Assembly: GCA_964612295.1 (NCBI GenBank)
Contig: CAZTDY010000012.1
Coordinates: 1 to 64,000 of the forward strand
Direction: 5' to 3'
Source: CAYQJL01 sp964612295
Lineage (GTDB): Bacteria > Eisenbacteria > RBG-16-71-46 > CAIMUX01 > WJJG01
Length of the DNA: 64,000 nt
The position numbers were made by a program, and so were the translations under genes. The notes beneath the pieces were generated by a model that saw only the letters and a list, made by a program, of their open reading frames with translations, was not told the DNA's origin and searched no databases. Positions 16,083-24,371 of the stretch are shown piece by piece (the first letter of the stretch is position 1; each line of letters starts with the position of its first letter).

Positions 16083-16652
16083 ATGAGCGAGCAGGTGCGC
16101 GCCTTCCTGGCGCTCGAGCTACCGGCGGAGGCGAAAGTCGCCGCAGCCCAGATCGCGGGCCAATTGCGCGAGCGGATGGGCGACTCCGATGTGAAGTGGG
16201 TGGCCTCCGAGAATCTGCATATCACCCTGCGCTTCCTGGGCGACCTTTCGCCCGAAATGCTCGAGCGCGCGCAGGAGCTGGTTCGCAGCCTGGATGGGGA
16301 GTCCCCCGCGCTGGAGAGTGCCTGGAACGAGCTGGGGGCGTTCCCCTCGGTCCGCCGGCCCTCGGTGATCTGGCTCGGGTTGGAGGATGCCGGGGAAACG
16401 CTTGGGGCCCTGGCCCGAGAGGTGAACCAGCGTTTGGTGAAGGCCGGATTCGGGCGTGCCGACAAGCCGTTTCGGGCCCACGTGACGCTGGGGCGGGTTC
16501 GGCGAGGCAGGCGGGTCGCGTGGCCCGAGAGCGACGGTTTGACATTGTCCCAGGCGGCATTTAGCATCCTTGCCATCACGCTCTTCAGGAGCCGGTTGAC
16601 GCCCCACGGTCCCGTCTACACGCCGATCGAGACCGCCCATTTGTTTGTGTAG
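16083..16652 (+). CDS. thpR: RNA 2',3'-cyclic phosphodiesterase
   Basis: 189 residues of the 2H phosphoesterase (LigT/ThpR) family. Two HxTx motifs, HITL near residue 43 and HVTL near residue 137, form the active site. The start ARAF-like segment VRAFLALELP is typical. It opens 2',3'-cyclic phosphates on RNA. Its gene precedes recA, and the recA promoter appears to lie inside its 3' end. Confidence 0.93.
   Translation: MSEQVRAFLALELPAEAKVAAAQIAGQLRERMGDSDVKWVASENLHITLRFLGDLSPEMLERAQELVRSLDGESPALESAWNELGAFPSVRRPSVIWLGLEDAGETLGALAREVNQRLVKAGFGRADKPFRAHVTLGRVRRGRRVAWPESDGLTLSQAAFSILAITLFRSRLTPHGPVYTPIETAHLFV
16539..16567 (+). promoter_or_regulatory. Probable recA promoter inside thpR
   Basis: TTGACA, 17 bases, TAGCAT. 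Perfect -35 and 4 of 6 in the -10, located 131 bases before the recA start. No recognisable LexA operator (GAAC-N4-GTTC, CTGT-N8-ACAG or GTTC-N7-GTTC type) was seen nearby. Confidence 0.6.
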
Positions 16653-16697
16653 AGTCCGCCACGCTTGGTGGTGTTAGGGGGGGAGAAGGAGTAGATA

Positions 16698-17837
16698 ATG
16701 GCGAGTGACAGCAAGGAAAAGACAAAAGCTCTGGATCTGGCGATCTCCCAGATCGAAAAACAATTCGGCAAGGGGTCCATTCTACGGCTGGGCAGCCATA
16801 AGGCCCGGGTCGCCGCCGACGCGATCTCCTCCGGCTCGATTGGACTCGACATGGCGTTGGGCGTGGGGGGAATCCCCCGGGGCCGCATTATCGAGGTCTA
16901 CGGTCCGGAGTCGTCCGGCAAGACCACGCTGACCTTGAGCATCGTGGCCCAGTGCCAGAAGGCCGGCGGCACCGCGGTCTTCATCGACGCGGAGCATGCC
17001 CTGCAGCCCTCCTATGCCAAGCTGCTCGGGGTCGACATCGAGAATCTGCACGTCTCACAACCGGACACGGGGGAAGAGGCGTTGGAGATCGCCGATCAGC
17101 TCGTGCGCAGCGGGGCGGTCGATATCATCGTGATCGACTCGGTCGCCGCGCTCGTGCCGCGGGCGGAGATCGAAGGTGAGATGGGCGATGCCCATGTCGG
17201 TCTGCAGGCCAGGCTGATGTCCCAGGCGCTGCGAAAACTGACCGGCTCGATTTCGAAGTCGAATTGTACCGTGGTGTTCATCAACCAGATTCGCATGAAG
17301 ATCGGGGTCATGTTCGGCAGCCCCGAGACCACCTCGGGCGGGAATGCACTCAAATTCTACGCCTCGATCCGGCTCGACATCCGGAAGATCGCCTCGATCA
17401 AGGAGAAGGACACGGTCGTCGGCAATCGCACGCGCGTGCGGGTCGTGAAGAACAAGGTGGCTCCGCCCTTCCGCTCGGCCGAGTTCGACATCATGTTCGA
17501 CGAAGGGATCTCGAGGACCGGGGAACTCATCGATCTGGGCATCGAGCATGAGCTCGTGACCCGGGCGGGGACCTGGCTGTCCTACGGCGAGGAACGCCTG
17601 GGCCAGGGACGCGAAAACGCGCGGCGCACCCTGCGCGAGAACCACGAGATGTGCGCCAAACTGGCCGAAGAGGTTCGTCAGAAGCTCGGGCTCGTCCCGG
17701 GCGCGGTCGTGGGCGAGCCCGTGGAGTCTGCGCCCGAGCCTGAAGCCGAAACGGTGGCGGCCGCGGCCGGGAAAGGGGGCGAGGCGAAGGGCGCCAAGCC
17801 CTCCGGTCGGGGCGGCGGGCGCTCAGGAAAGAAGTAG
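16698..17837 (+). CDS. recA: Recombinase RecA
   Basis: 379 residues. It pairs homologous DNA strands and activates LexA-type cleavage. Walker A GPESSGKTT is at residues 69-77; other marks are FIDAEHAL, DSVAALVPRAEIEGE, FINQIRMKIGVMFG and TTSGGNALKFYAS. The C-terminal 45 residues are an Ala/Glu then Gly/Lys-rich tail ending SGRGGGRSGKK, more basic than the acidic tail of E. coli RecA. A purine-rich site (GGGGGAGAAGGAG) precedes the ATG. recX begins in its stop codon. Confidence 0.98.
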   Translation: MASDSKEKTKALDLAISQIEKQFGKGSILRLGSHKARVAADAISSGSIGLDMALGVGGIPRGRIIEVYGPESSGKTTLTLSIVAQCQKAGGTAVFIDAEHALQPSYAKLLGVDIENLHVSQPDTGEEALEIADQLVRSGAVDIIVIDSVAALVPRAEIEGEMGDAHVGLQARLMSQALRKLTGSISKSNCTVVFINQIRMKIGVMFGSPETTSGGNALKFYASIRLDIRKIASIKEKDTVVGNRTRVRVVKNKVAPPFRSAEFDIMFDEGISRTGELIDLGIEHELVTRAGTWLSYGEERLGQGRENARRTLRENHEMCAKLAEEVRQKLGLVPGAVVGEPVESAPEPEAETVAAAAGKGGEAKGAKPSGRGGGRSGKK

Positions 17838-18382
17838 TGTCAAGCTTCTCAGCGGAGAGGGGACCCCGGAGGCGCCGCCGCCGTCCGCGGCCCCCCGAGG
17901 CGGATGACCGGGACCGACTGACCGGGGACCTCGTTCGCCAACTGGCGAGACGCGAACGCACGCGCCAGGAGATGGTGACCTACTTGAGGCGCAGGGGGTA
18001 TCTCCCCGATCTCATCGAGGAGGCCGTGTCCCGGGCGGTCGACGAGGGCCTGATCGACGACCGTCGCTATGCCGAGATGTATCTGCGCGACCGGCGGCGG
18101 CTGAGGCCGATGGCCGGACGGGCCGTGTTGCATGAGTTGAAGGAGAAGGGTGTGTCGCCCGTCCAGGCTCAGGAGGCCCTCGAGGCCTGCGATCCGCCCT
18201 GGGACGATTTCGAGCTCGCCTGGGATGCGATTGCCGGGCGGTTTGTGCGATGGGCCCCGGAGCAGCGCTGGCAGCGGGCTTCGGGCTTTCTGCGTAGGCG
18301 GGGCTTCGGCAGCGATGCGATCCGCGCTTCTCTCGAACGAATGTCCGAGGATGCGCCGCGCGACGAGGACGAGGTGCTCTAA
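17837..18382 (+). CDS. recX: Regulatory protein RecX
   Basis: 181 residues with a GTG start that shares one base with the recA stop, so translation is coupled. After an Arg/Pro-rich N-terminus come RecX three-helix repeats: LARRERTRQEMVTYLRRRGY, IEEAVSRAVDEGLIDDRRYAEMYL and GRAVLHELKEKGVS. RecX caps or disassembles RecA filaments. alaS follows after 27 bases. Confidence 0.93.
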   Translation: MSSFSAERGPRRRRRRPRPPEADDRDRLTGDLVRQLARRERTRQEMVTYLRRRGYLPDLIEEAVSRAVDEGLIDDRRYAEMYLRDRRRLRPMAGRAVLHELKEKGVSPVQAQEALEACDPPWDDFELAWDAIAGRFVRWAPEQRWQRASGFLRRRGFGSDAIRASLERMSEDAPRDEDEVL

Positions 18383-18409
18383 CAGCAGGCGACGAGGATC
18401 GAACCAAAG

Positions 18410-21040
18410 ATGAAAGCCAATGAGGTCAGGCAGAGGTTTCTCGATTTCTATCTCGAGAAGGAGCACAGGCTCGTAAAGAGCGCACCCCTGGTGCCTCACG
18501 ACGATCCGACCTTGCTCTTCACCTCGGCCGGGATGGTGCAGTTCAAGAAGTATTACTCCGGCAGCCTCGCACTGCCGTATCGGCGGGCGGTCAGCGTTCA
18601 GAAGTGTCTTCGCGTCACCGACATCGACGAGGTCGGCCGCACGCCGCGGCACGATACCTTTTTCGAAATGCTGGGCCACTTCTCCTTCGGCGACTACTTC
18701 AAGAGCGAGGCCTGCCAATGGAATTGGGATCTCTTCACCCGGGTTTACGGGATCGATCCCGAGAAACTGACCGCGTCGGTGTTCGAGGATGACGACGAAG
18801 CCTACAAGATCTGGCGCGACGAGGTCGGGTTGCCCGAAGAGAGGATCGTTCGCCTGGGCGCGGACGACAATTTCTGGGGTCCGGCCGGTGGGACCGGCGC
18901 GTGCGGTCCCTGTTCGGAGCTCTATTTCGACCTGGGGCCGGAGGTGGATCCGGATCGTCCGGATGTCAAACCGGGCGACGATTGCAACCGGTTCGTCGAG
19001 GTCGGCAACTTCGTCTTTCCGCAGTTCGACCGCCAGGCGGACGGGAGCGACCGGCCGCTCAAGAACCGCGGCATCGACACCGGGATCGGCTTAGAGAGGC
19101 TCGTGATGGTCCTGCAGGGCAAGACCACGATCTTCCACACCGATCTCTTCTGGCCTCTGGTGGAGCGCGCGGCTGAAATTTGCGGCAGACCCTACGATGG
19201 ACATGAGGTGCCGCTTCACATCATCGCCGATCACGTGCGCGCGCTTTGTTTCGCGCTCGGCGAGGGAATCCTGCCGTCGAACGAGGGGCGCGGGTATGTC
19301 ATCCGCCGTCTGATCCGGCGGGCCGCGGTCCAAGGGTACACGCTGGGATTGGAAGAGCCGTTCCTGTTCAACCTGGTGGATCTGGTCGTGGAGATGATGC
19401 GCGCGGCCTATCCCGAGGTCGAGGAAGGGCGCGAGCGCACGGTGCTGGCGCTGCGCAAAGAAGAGGAACGATTCCAGGCCACGCTGGATCAGGGACTGGG
19501 CAAGCTGCAGACGATTCTGGATGCCACGCAGACCGCCGGTGGCGAGACCGTGGACGGCGAACAGGCTTTTATTCTGTACGACACCTACGGCCTGCCCCTC
19601 GATCTCATGCGCGATATGGCGCTGGGACAGGGCTTGGGCGTGGATGAGACGAGATTCGAGCAATGCATGGCCGAGCAGAAGGATCGTTCGAGAGCCGCCA
19701 CGAACTTCTCGGCCGATCTGGACAGTCTCGAGTGGCAACGCGTGTCGGAGGGTGACGACTCGGACTTCCGGGGGTATGAAACCCTCACCACCGAGAGCCG
19801 TGTGCGGCGATTCGCCCGCATCGCGGGGGAGAACGAGCAGCTCGTCATCGTGTTCGATCAGACCCCGTTCTATGGTGAGTCGGGAGGGCAGACCGGTGAC
19901 GCGGGCGACCTGGACGGAGGCGGCGTTCGCCTGCGCGTCACCAACACGCTGCGGGAAGGGCCGGAGACGCATCACATCGCGAGCGTGGATTCGGCGGAGG
20001 TGGACGAGGCGGTTGCCGCGCTTCGAGATCCACTGCGGGTGTGGACCGCTGTGGTGGACGAGGAGCGCCGGAGCCAGATTCAGCGCCACCACACCGCGAC
20101 CCACATCCTCCACAAGGCTCTTCGGACGGTGCTCGGCAAACATGTGGCCCAGGCCGGGTCTCTGGTGGCTCCCGAGCGACTACGGTTCGACTTCACCCAC
20201 TTCTCGGCGCTGGAGCCGGGAGAGCAGGAGGAGATCGAGAGAATCGCCAATCAGATCGTCCAGGACAACCTGCCGATCGAGGTGGAGTTCTCCAGCTACG
20301 ACGACGCTATCGCGGCCGGCGTGACCGCGCTCTTCGGCGAGAAGTATGACGCGGACAAGGTGCGCAGGGTGCGGATTCCGGGTTTCTCGGAGGAGCTCTG
20401 CGGGGGGACGCATGTGTCCTCGACCGGCCAGATCGGGCCGATCCTGATCGTCGAAGAAACCTCGGTGGCCTCCGGGACCCGGCGGCTCGAGGCGGTCTGC
20501 GGTTTGGGTGCCGTGGGTGAGGCCCAGCAGGCGCGGGCAGTGCTCACCCAGGTTCGCCGTCTCCTGGGAGCGACGACCGCGGAGCTTCCCGATAAGGTCG
20601 GCGGGCTCTTGAAGGAGATGAGCGGCCTCCGCAAGGATCTGACGAAGGCCCGCCGTGGCGAGGGGGTGACTCAACTGGACGCGCTTCTGGATCAGGCGGT
20701 TGCGGCGGCCGGTGGGCGCTACCTCGTGGGAGAGGTGGCCGCAGGGTCTGCCGATGAACTCCGGGAACTCGGTGACCGCGTCCGCAAGAAGCTCGGAAGC
20801 GGTGCCGCGGTGCTCTGCGGGGCGACCGGGAAGAAAACGAGCTTCCTGGCAGTCGTGACCGATGATTTGATCTCCGCGGGAACCCTGCGTGCCGATGAGC
20901 TGGTCCGGGCCGTGGCCGGGGTGACCGGCGGAGGCGGCGGCGGGCGCCCCCACATGGCTCTGGGGGGGGCCGCGGATGTGAGCAAGGTGCCTGAGGCCCT
21001 TGAGGAGGCCAAGCGTCTCTTGGCCGATAGACTGGGTTAG
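18410..21040 (+). CDS. alaS: Alanyl-tRNA synthetase
   Basis: 876 residues, full length. The class II catalytic domain is at the N-terminus (TSAGMVQFK, DEVGRTPRHDTFFEMLGHFSFG split over motifs, GPCSELYFD). The editing domain has the zinc ligands HHTATH near residue 560 and CGGTH near 663. The C-terminal oligomerisation/DHHA1 domain ends in GGGGGGRPHMALGG. It charges tRNA-Ala and clears Ser-tRNA-Ala. The recA-recX-alaS order is common in bacteria. Confidence 0.98.
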   Translation: MKANEVRQRFLDFYLEKEHRLVKSAPLVPHDDPTLLFTSAGMVQFKKYYSGSLALPYRRAVSVQKCLRVTDIDEVGRTPRHDTFFEMLGHFSFGDYFKSEACQWNWDLFTRVYGIDPEKLTASVFEDDDEAYKIWRDEVGLPEERIVRLGADDNFWGPAGGTGACGPCSELYFDLGPEVDPDRPDVKPGDDCNRFVEVGNFVFPQFDRQADGSDRPLKNRGIDTGIGLERLVMVLQGKTTIFHTDLFWPLVERAAEICGRPYDGHEVPLHIIADHVRALCFALGEGILPSNEGRGYVIRRLIRRAAVQGYTLGLEEPFLFNLVDLVVEMMRAAYPEVEEGRERTVLALRKEEERFQATLDQGLGKLQTILDATQTAGGETVDGEQAFILYDTYGLPLDLMRDMALGQGLGVDETRFEQCMAEQKDRSRAATNFSADLDSLEWQRVSEGDDSDFRGYETLTTESRVRRFARIAGENEQLVIVFDQTPFYGESGGQTGDAGDLDGGGVRLRVTNTLREGPETHHIASVDSAEVDEAVAALRDPLRVWTAVVDEERRSQIQRHHTATHILHKALRTVLGKHVAQAGSLVAPERLRFDFTHFSALEPGEQEEIERIANQIVQDNLPIEVEFSSYDDAIAAGVTALFGEKYDADKVRRVRIPGFSEELCGGTHVSSTGQIGPILIVEETSVASGTRRLEAVCGLGAVGEAQQARAVLTQVRRLLGATTAELPDKVGGLLKEMSGLRKDLTKARRGEGVTQLDALLDQAVAAAGGRYLVGEVAAGSADELRELGDRVRKKLGSGAAVLCGATGKKTSFLAVVTDDLISAGTLRADELVRAVAGVTGGGGGGRPHMALGGAADVSKVPEALEEAKRLLADRLG

Positions 21041-21071
21041 GAAGCCGGGCGACGATGGATAGGGCGGTGGC

Positions 21072-21917
21072 ATGAAACTTCTGGTCACGGGAGCTGCGGG
21101 GCAGCTGGGCGAGGCCCTGCGCGATGTGCTCGAGAACGGACACGAGGTCGTCTGGACCGACGTCGAAGAACTCGACGTTCGCGATCTTGAGGGCACCCGC
21201 GCGCACCTTGCCGAGCAGCGGCCCTACGCCGTTCTCCACCTCGCGGCCATGACGCAGGTCGATGCCTGCGAGGCCCAAGCCGAACGGGCCTTTGAGGTCA
21301 ATGCCCTCGGCACCCGGTACCTGGCGCTGGCGGCGCGCGAGATCGGGGCCGAGATGCTCTTCATCTCCACCGACTACGTCTTTGGCGGCGCGGCTCGCGA
21401 TCCCTACCACGAGTACGATCCGCCCGATCCGATCAACGTGTACGGGCGGTCGAAACTCCACGGCGAACGGGCGGTGAGCAGTCTGGTGCCGCAACACTAT
21501 ATCGTCCGCACCTCGGGGCTTTTTGGGCCAGGGGGACAGAACTTCGTGGAGGCCGTCCTGCGCAAGGCGCGCGCGGGGGAGAGCCTGCGCATCGTGGCCG
21601 ATCAGATCTGCCGCCCCACCTTCGCCCCCGACCTGGCTGCCGCCGTGGGGATGATCATCGGCTCCGGCAACTACGGCATCTTCCACGTGGCCTCGGCGGG
21701 GGAGACGAGCTGGGCCGGATTCGCGCGAGAGATTCTGAAGGCCGCCCGGATCACGGGCATCGGTCTCGAGGAAATCAGCAGTGCCGAGCTCGATCGGGCG
21801 GCGCCTCGCCCGGCCTACAGCGTTCTGGACACGCGGGCCTTCGAGCTCACCTTCGGGCACGTGCTGCCGCCGTGGACCGCCGGGCTCAGCCGCTACCTGA
21901 GCGCCGGCGTAGGCTAA
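21072..21917 (+). CDS. rmlD: dTDP-4-dehydrorhamnose reductase (RmlD-like)
   Basis: 281 residues of the short-chain dehydrogenase type. The NAD(P)-binding motif is GAAGQLG at about 7-13; STDYVFGG, the YGRSK catalytic Tyr/Lys, and ADQICRPTFAPDLA are typical of RmlD. It reduces dTDP-4-keto-rhamnose to dTDP-rhamnose for surface glycans. No rmlA, rmlB or rmlC lies nearby, so its partners must be elsewhere. It is followed by a UbiA-type transferase, also linked to glycan or isoprenoid chemistry. Confidence 0.88.
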   Translation: MKLLVTGAAGQLGEALRDVLENGHEVVWTDVEELDVRDLEGTRAHLAEQRPYAVLHLAAMTQVDACEAQAERAFEVNALGTRYLALAAREIGAEMLFISTDYVFGGAARDPYHEYDPPDPINVYGRSKLHGERAVSSLVPQHYIVRTSGLFGPGGQNFVEAVLRKARAGESLRIVADQICRPTFAPDLAAAVGMIIGSGNYGIFHVASAGETSWAGFAREILKAARITGIGLEEISSAELDRAAPRPAYSVLDTRAFELTFGHVLPPWTAGLSRYLSAGVG

Positions 21918-21932
21918 CGCGGGGAGGGTCAA

Positions 21933-22811
21933 GTGCTGGGCGTCGTGATCGAACAGCTTCGGCTTCGCCAGTGGACGAAGAACCTGGTTCTCCTTGCCGG
22001 GGTGGTCTTCTCGCTCCAGCTCACCGATCTGAACCAGCTGCTGAGGGCGCTGGCCGCCATGGGGTGCTTCTGTCTGCTGTCCTCGGCCGGCTACGTCTTC
22101 AACGACCTTCTGGACATCGACACGGATCGCCATCACCCGCGCAAAAGCTTGCGGCCGCTTCCCTCGGGCCGGATCTCACCCGCCATGGCGCGACTGTTGA
22201 TGATCGGTCTGGCGGGGGGAGGCCTGATCGGGGCCTTCCTCCTCGGCTTCCGGCTGGGGATGGTCAGTGTGCTCTACCTGGCCCTCAGCCTGATCTACAC
22301 GCTGCGGCTGAAGCGGATCGTGCTGCTGGATGTCATCGTCATCGCGATCGGCTTCATGCTGCGGGCCACCGCAGGGGTGGAAGCGCTCTTGCCGCGGCCC
22401 GAGCTGTCTCCGTGGCTGCTAGTCTGTACGCTGTTCCTGGCGCTCTTCATCGCGGTGGTGAAGCGCAGGCACGAGCGAATGACCCTGTCGGAGAATGCCG
22501 AGAGGCACCGCGCGACACTGGCGGAGTATTCGCCCGAGCTGCTCGACCAGCTGGTGCCGGTGGTCACCGGCTCGACGATCCTGGCCTATGCGCTCTACAC
22601 GATCTCACCTCAGGCCGCCCAGCATGCGGACCCGTCGAAGATGGTCTACACGATCCCCTTCGTGGTGTATGGGATCTTCCGGTATCTCTATCTGGTCTAT
22701 CAAAAGGGTAGGGGCGGGGCGCCGGCCGAGATCCTGCTGACCGACGGGCCGATCATGACGAATGTCGCGCTCTGGGGCCTGACCATCATCGTGATTCTCT
22801 ACCTGGGGTGA
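21933..22811 (+). CDS. UbiA-family prenyltransferase, decaprenyl-phosphate phosphoribosyltransferase-like
   Basis: 292 residues, GTG start with GGAGGG upstream, about eight to nine membrane segments. RLRQWTKNLVLLAG at the N-terminus and the first metal motif NDLLDIDTDRHHP followed by KSLRPLPSG match the subgroup that includes mycobacterial DPPR synthase (Rv3806c), which joins phosphoribose to a polyprenyl phosphate. The second polar motif region is DVIVIAIGFMLRATAG. ispE starts in its stop codon and rmlD lies upstream. The substrate is inferred from the subgroup only; another polyprenyl acceptor is possible. Confidence 0.8.
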   Translation: MLGVVIEQLRLRQWTKNLVLLAGVVFSLQLTDLNQLLRALAAMGCFCLLSSAGYVFNDLLDIDTDRHHPRKSLRPLPSGRISPAMARLLMIGLAGGGLIGAFLLGFRLGMVSVLYLALSLIYTLRLKRIVLLDVIVIAIGFMLRATAGVEALLPRPELSPWLLVCTLFLALFIAVVKRRHERMTLSENAERHRATLAEYSPELLDQLVPVVTGSTILAYALYTISPQAAQHADPSKMVYTIPFVVYGIFRYLYLVYQKGRGGAPAEILLTDGPIMTNVALWGLTIIVILYLG

Positions 22812-23695
22812 TGGAACACTACCTCTCATACGCGAAGTTCAACCTCTACCTGGCGGTCCTGCACCGGCGCGGGGACGGGTATCACGAGGTCGATACGGTT
22901 CTCCAGTCCATCGATCTGGCGGACGAACTGACCTTCGAACCCCTCTCAGAACCACACCTGGAGGTGTCCTGCGACGACCCCGACATCCCGTCTGGCCCGC
23001 AAAACATTGTTTGGAAGGCACTTGCGCTGATTGCTCGCGAGATGCCGGCCGATCATCCCACACCGCCCGGGATGCGCGTCGCCATCCGCAAACGAATCCC
23101 CACCGAAGCCGGCCTGGGCGGGGGCAGTTCGAACGCCGCCTGCGCGCTTTGCGCCGCTAATACCTTGTGGAACATCGGATTGGACGAGCAGATCCTGGAA
23201 GGCCTCGCGGCCGAGCTCGGGTCCGACGTGCCCTTCTTCATCCGCGGTGGGACGCAACGTTGCCGGGGGCGAGGGGAAAAACTGACGCGGCTCGAGCCTC
23301 TCAGAGAGTCGAATTGGGTGGTCATCAAACCGGGGTGGGCGAACCCTACCGGCGATATCTATAAGGCACTTAGAACGATCTTGACACCTGTAAAACCGGA
23401 GATTAGGATCATATTGCAGTCATTAGCGAAGCGTGACCTTGCCGGGATTGTTGAACGTGGTTTCAACGACCTGGAGAGGCCTGCCAGGGTAGTCCAGCCT
23501 GAGGCGGCGGCTGTTGCGGACACAATGTTCAAGTGTGGCCTGACCGGAGTACGGTTGGCCGGAAGTGGCTCCGCATTTGTTGGATTCTGCCCTGACAACG
23601 AGTTGTCCGACCGCATTCAACAGGAGGGTCGGCGACTGGGATGGAGGGTGTTCCTGGTCAAACCTACGGGAAGGGGGTGGATCAGACCTCGATAA
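22811..23695 (+). CDS. ispE: 4-diphosphocytidyl-2-C-methyl-D-erythritol kinase
   Basis: 294 residues from ATG 22811, which overlaps the previous stop by one base; a GTG one codon earlier is possible. GHMP kinase fold with AKFNLYLAVLHRRGDGYHE, the ATP loop GLGGGSSNAA (about 101-110) and the C-terminal LAGSGSAFVGF. It phosphorylates CDP-ME in the non-mevalonate isoprenoid pathway. The part after 23360 is much less GC-rich than the rest of the gene. Confidence 0.95.
   Translation: MEHYLSYAKFNLYLAVLHRRGDGYHEVDTVLQSIDLADELTFEPLSEPHLEVSCDDPDIPSGPQNIVWKALALIAREMPADHPTPPGMRVAIRKRIPTEAGLGGGSSNAACALCAANTLWNIGLDEQILEGLAAELGSDVPFFIRGGTQRCRGRGEKLTRLEPLRESNWVVIKPGWANPTGDIYKALRTILTPVKPEIRIILQSLAKRDLAGIVERGFNDLERPARVVQPEAAAVADTMFKCGLTGVRLAGSGSAFVGFCPDNELSDRIQQEGRRLGWRVFLVKPTGRGWIRPR
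23381..23409 (+). promoter_or_regulatory. Candidate internal promoter in ispE
   Basis: TTGACA, 17 bases, TAGGAT: perfect -35 and spacing, -10 with 4 of 6. It lies in the AT-richer part of ispE, 407 bases before spoVG, and could drive spoVG. The coding constraint makes it uncertain. Confidence 0.4.
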
Positions 23696-23815
23696 CCGTC
23701 GGTAGATCTCACAGGGATGTCGGATCTATCAAGAGCTGATACGTACGGTGACAGTTCGGGTTTTGCGGGAACAATTGCGTATTGGCTGGCCCTTCTCTAG
23801 CAAGGTGGTGAGTCC

Positions 23816-24100
23816 ATGAAGATCACGGAAGTCCGAGTATCGCTCCGGGATGATGACAAACTGAAGGCCTTCGTCAGCATCACCCTGGACAACTGCTTTG
23901 TTATCCGTGGGCTCAAGCTTATCCAGGGCAATCGGGGCATGTTCGTTGCCATGCCCTGCCGGAAGCGCCCCGATGGGAGTTTCCAGGATCTTGCCCACCC
24001 CATCAATAACGAGACGCGGCGCTGGATCGAGGATGAGATTCTGGCGAAGTACCGCCAGGAGCTCGAGACCCAGGAACCAGCGACAGAGCGCCTCACCTAG
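23816..24100 (+). CDS. spoVG: SpoVG family regulator
   Basis: 94 residues, the usual length. Starts MKITEVRVSL; family core AFVSITLDNCFVIRGLKLI, FVAMPCRKRPDGSFQDLAHPIN. SpoVG proteins bind nucleic acid and act as global regulators; the name comes from sporulation in Bacillus but the family is widespread and no sporulation genes are seen here. The order ispE-spoVG-(tRNA)-prs-rplY-pth is a known arrangement in several phyla. Confidence 0.95.
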   Translation: MKITEVRVSLRDDDKLKAFVSITLDNCFVIRGLKLIQGNRGMFVAMPCRKRPDGSFQDLAHPINNETRRWIEDEILAKYRQELETQEPATERLT

Positions 24101-24119
24101 GGGGCAGGCGATTGAGCTC

Positions 24120-24156
24120 GAGGCCGCTTGCGCCCCGTCAGGGCGCGGGCGGCCTC
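24120..24156 (+). terminator. Hairpin after spoVG, probable terminator
   Basis: GAGGCCGC and GCGCCC pair with GGGCGC and GCGGCCTC: 14 bp with a TT/GG internal loop and a CGTCA loop, 20 bases after the spoVG stop. The tail is ACCGTTTG, so a weak U tract only. Confidence 0.5.
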
Positions 24157-24186
24157 ACCGTTTGGGCCCGGCTTCCACTTTTCCCT

Positions 24187-24214
24187 TTGGAAACGAACCC
24201 CTTGCAGCTAGAAT
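24187..24214 (+). promoter_or_regulatory. Promoter for tRNA-Gln (and prs)
   Basis: TTGGAA, 16 bases, TAGAAT (5 of 6 in the -10). It ends 15 bases before the mature tRNA-Gln. Confidence 0.6.
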
Positions 24215-24229
24215 AAACCGTTTGTGTGA

Positions 24230-24301
24230 TGGGGCGTCGACAAGTGGTAAGTCACAGGGTTTTGGTCCCTGCATTCGGAGGTTCGAATCCTCCCGCCCCA
24301 G
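24230..24301 (+). tRNA. tRNA-Gln(UUG)
   Basis: 72 nt cloverleaf with acceptor TGGGGCG/CGCCCCA and discriminator G. The anticodon loop TTTTGGT gives UUG. CCA is not encoded. It lies 70 bases before prs, as in many genomes with the spoVG-prs arrangement. Confidence 0.95.
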
Positions 24302-24371
24302 AGGCGGCCCGCGCGCGAAAGAGTGGGCCCAAGAACGCTCTCTTAACGACTAGGGAAGGGATGATCTCAAG

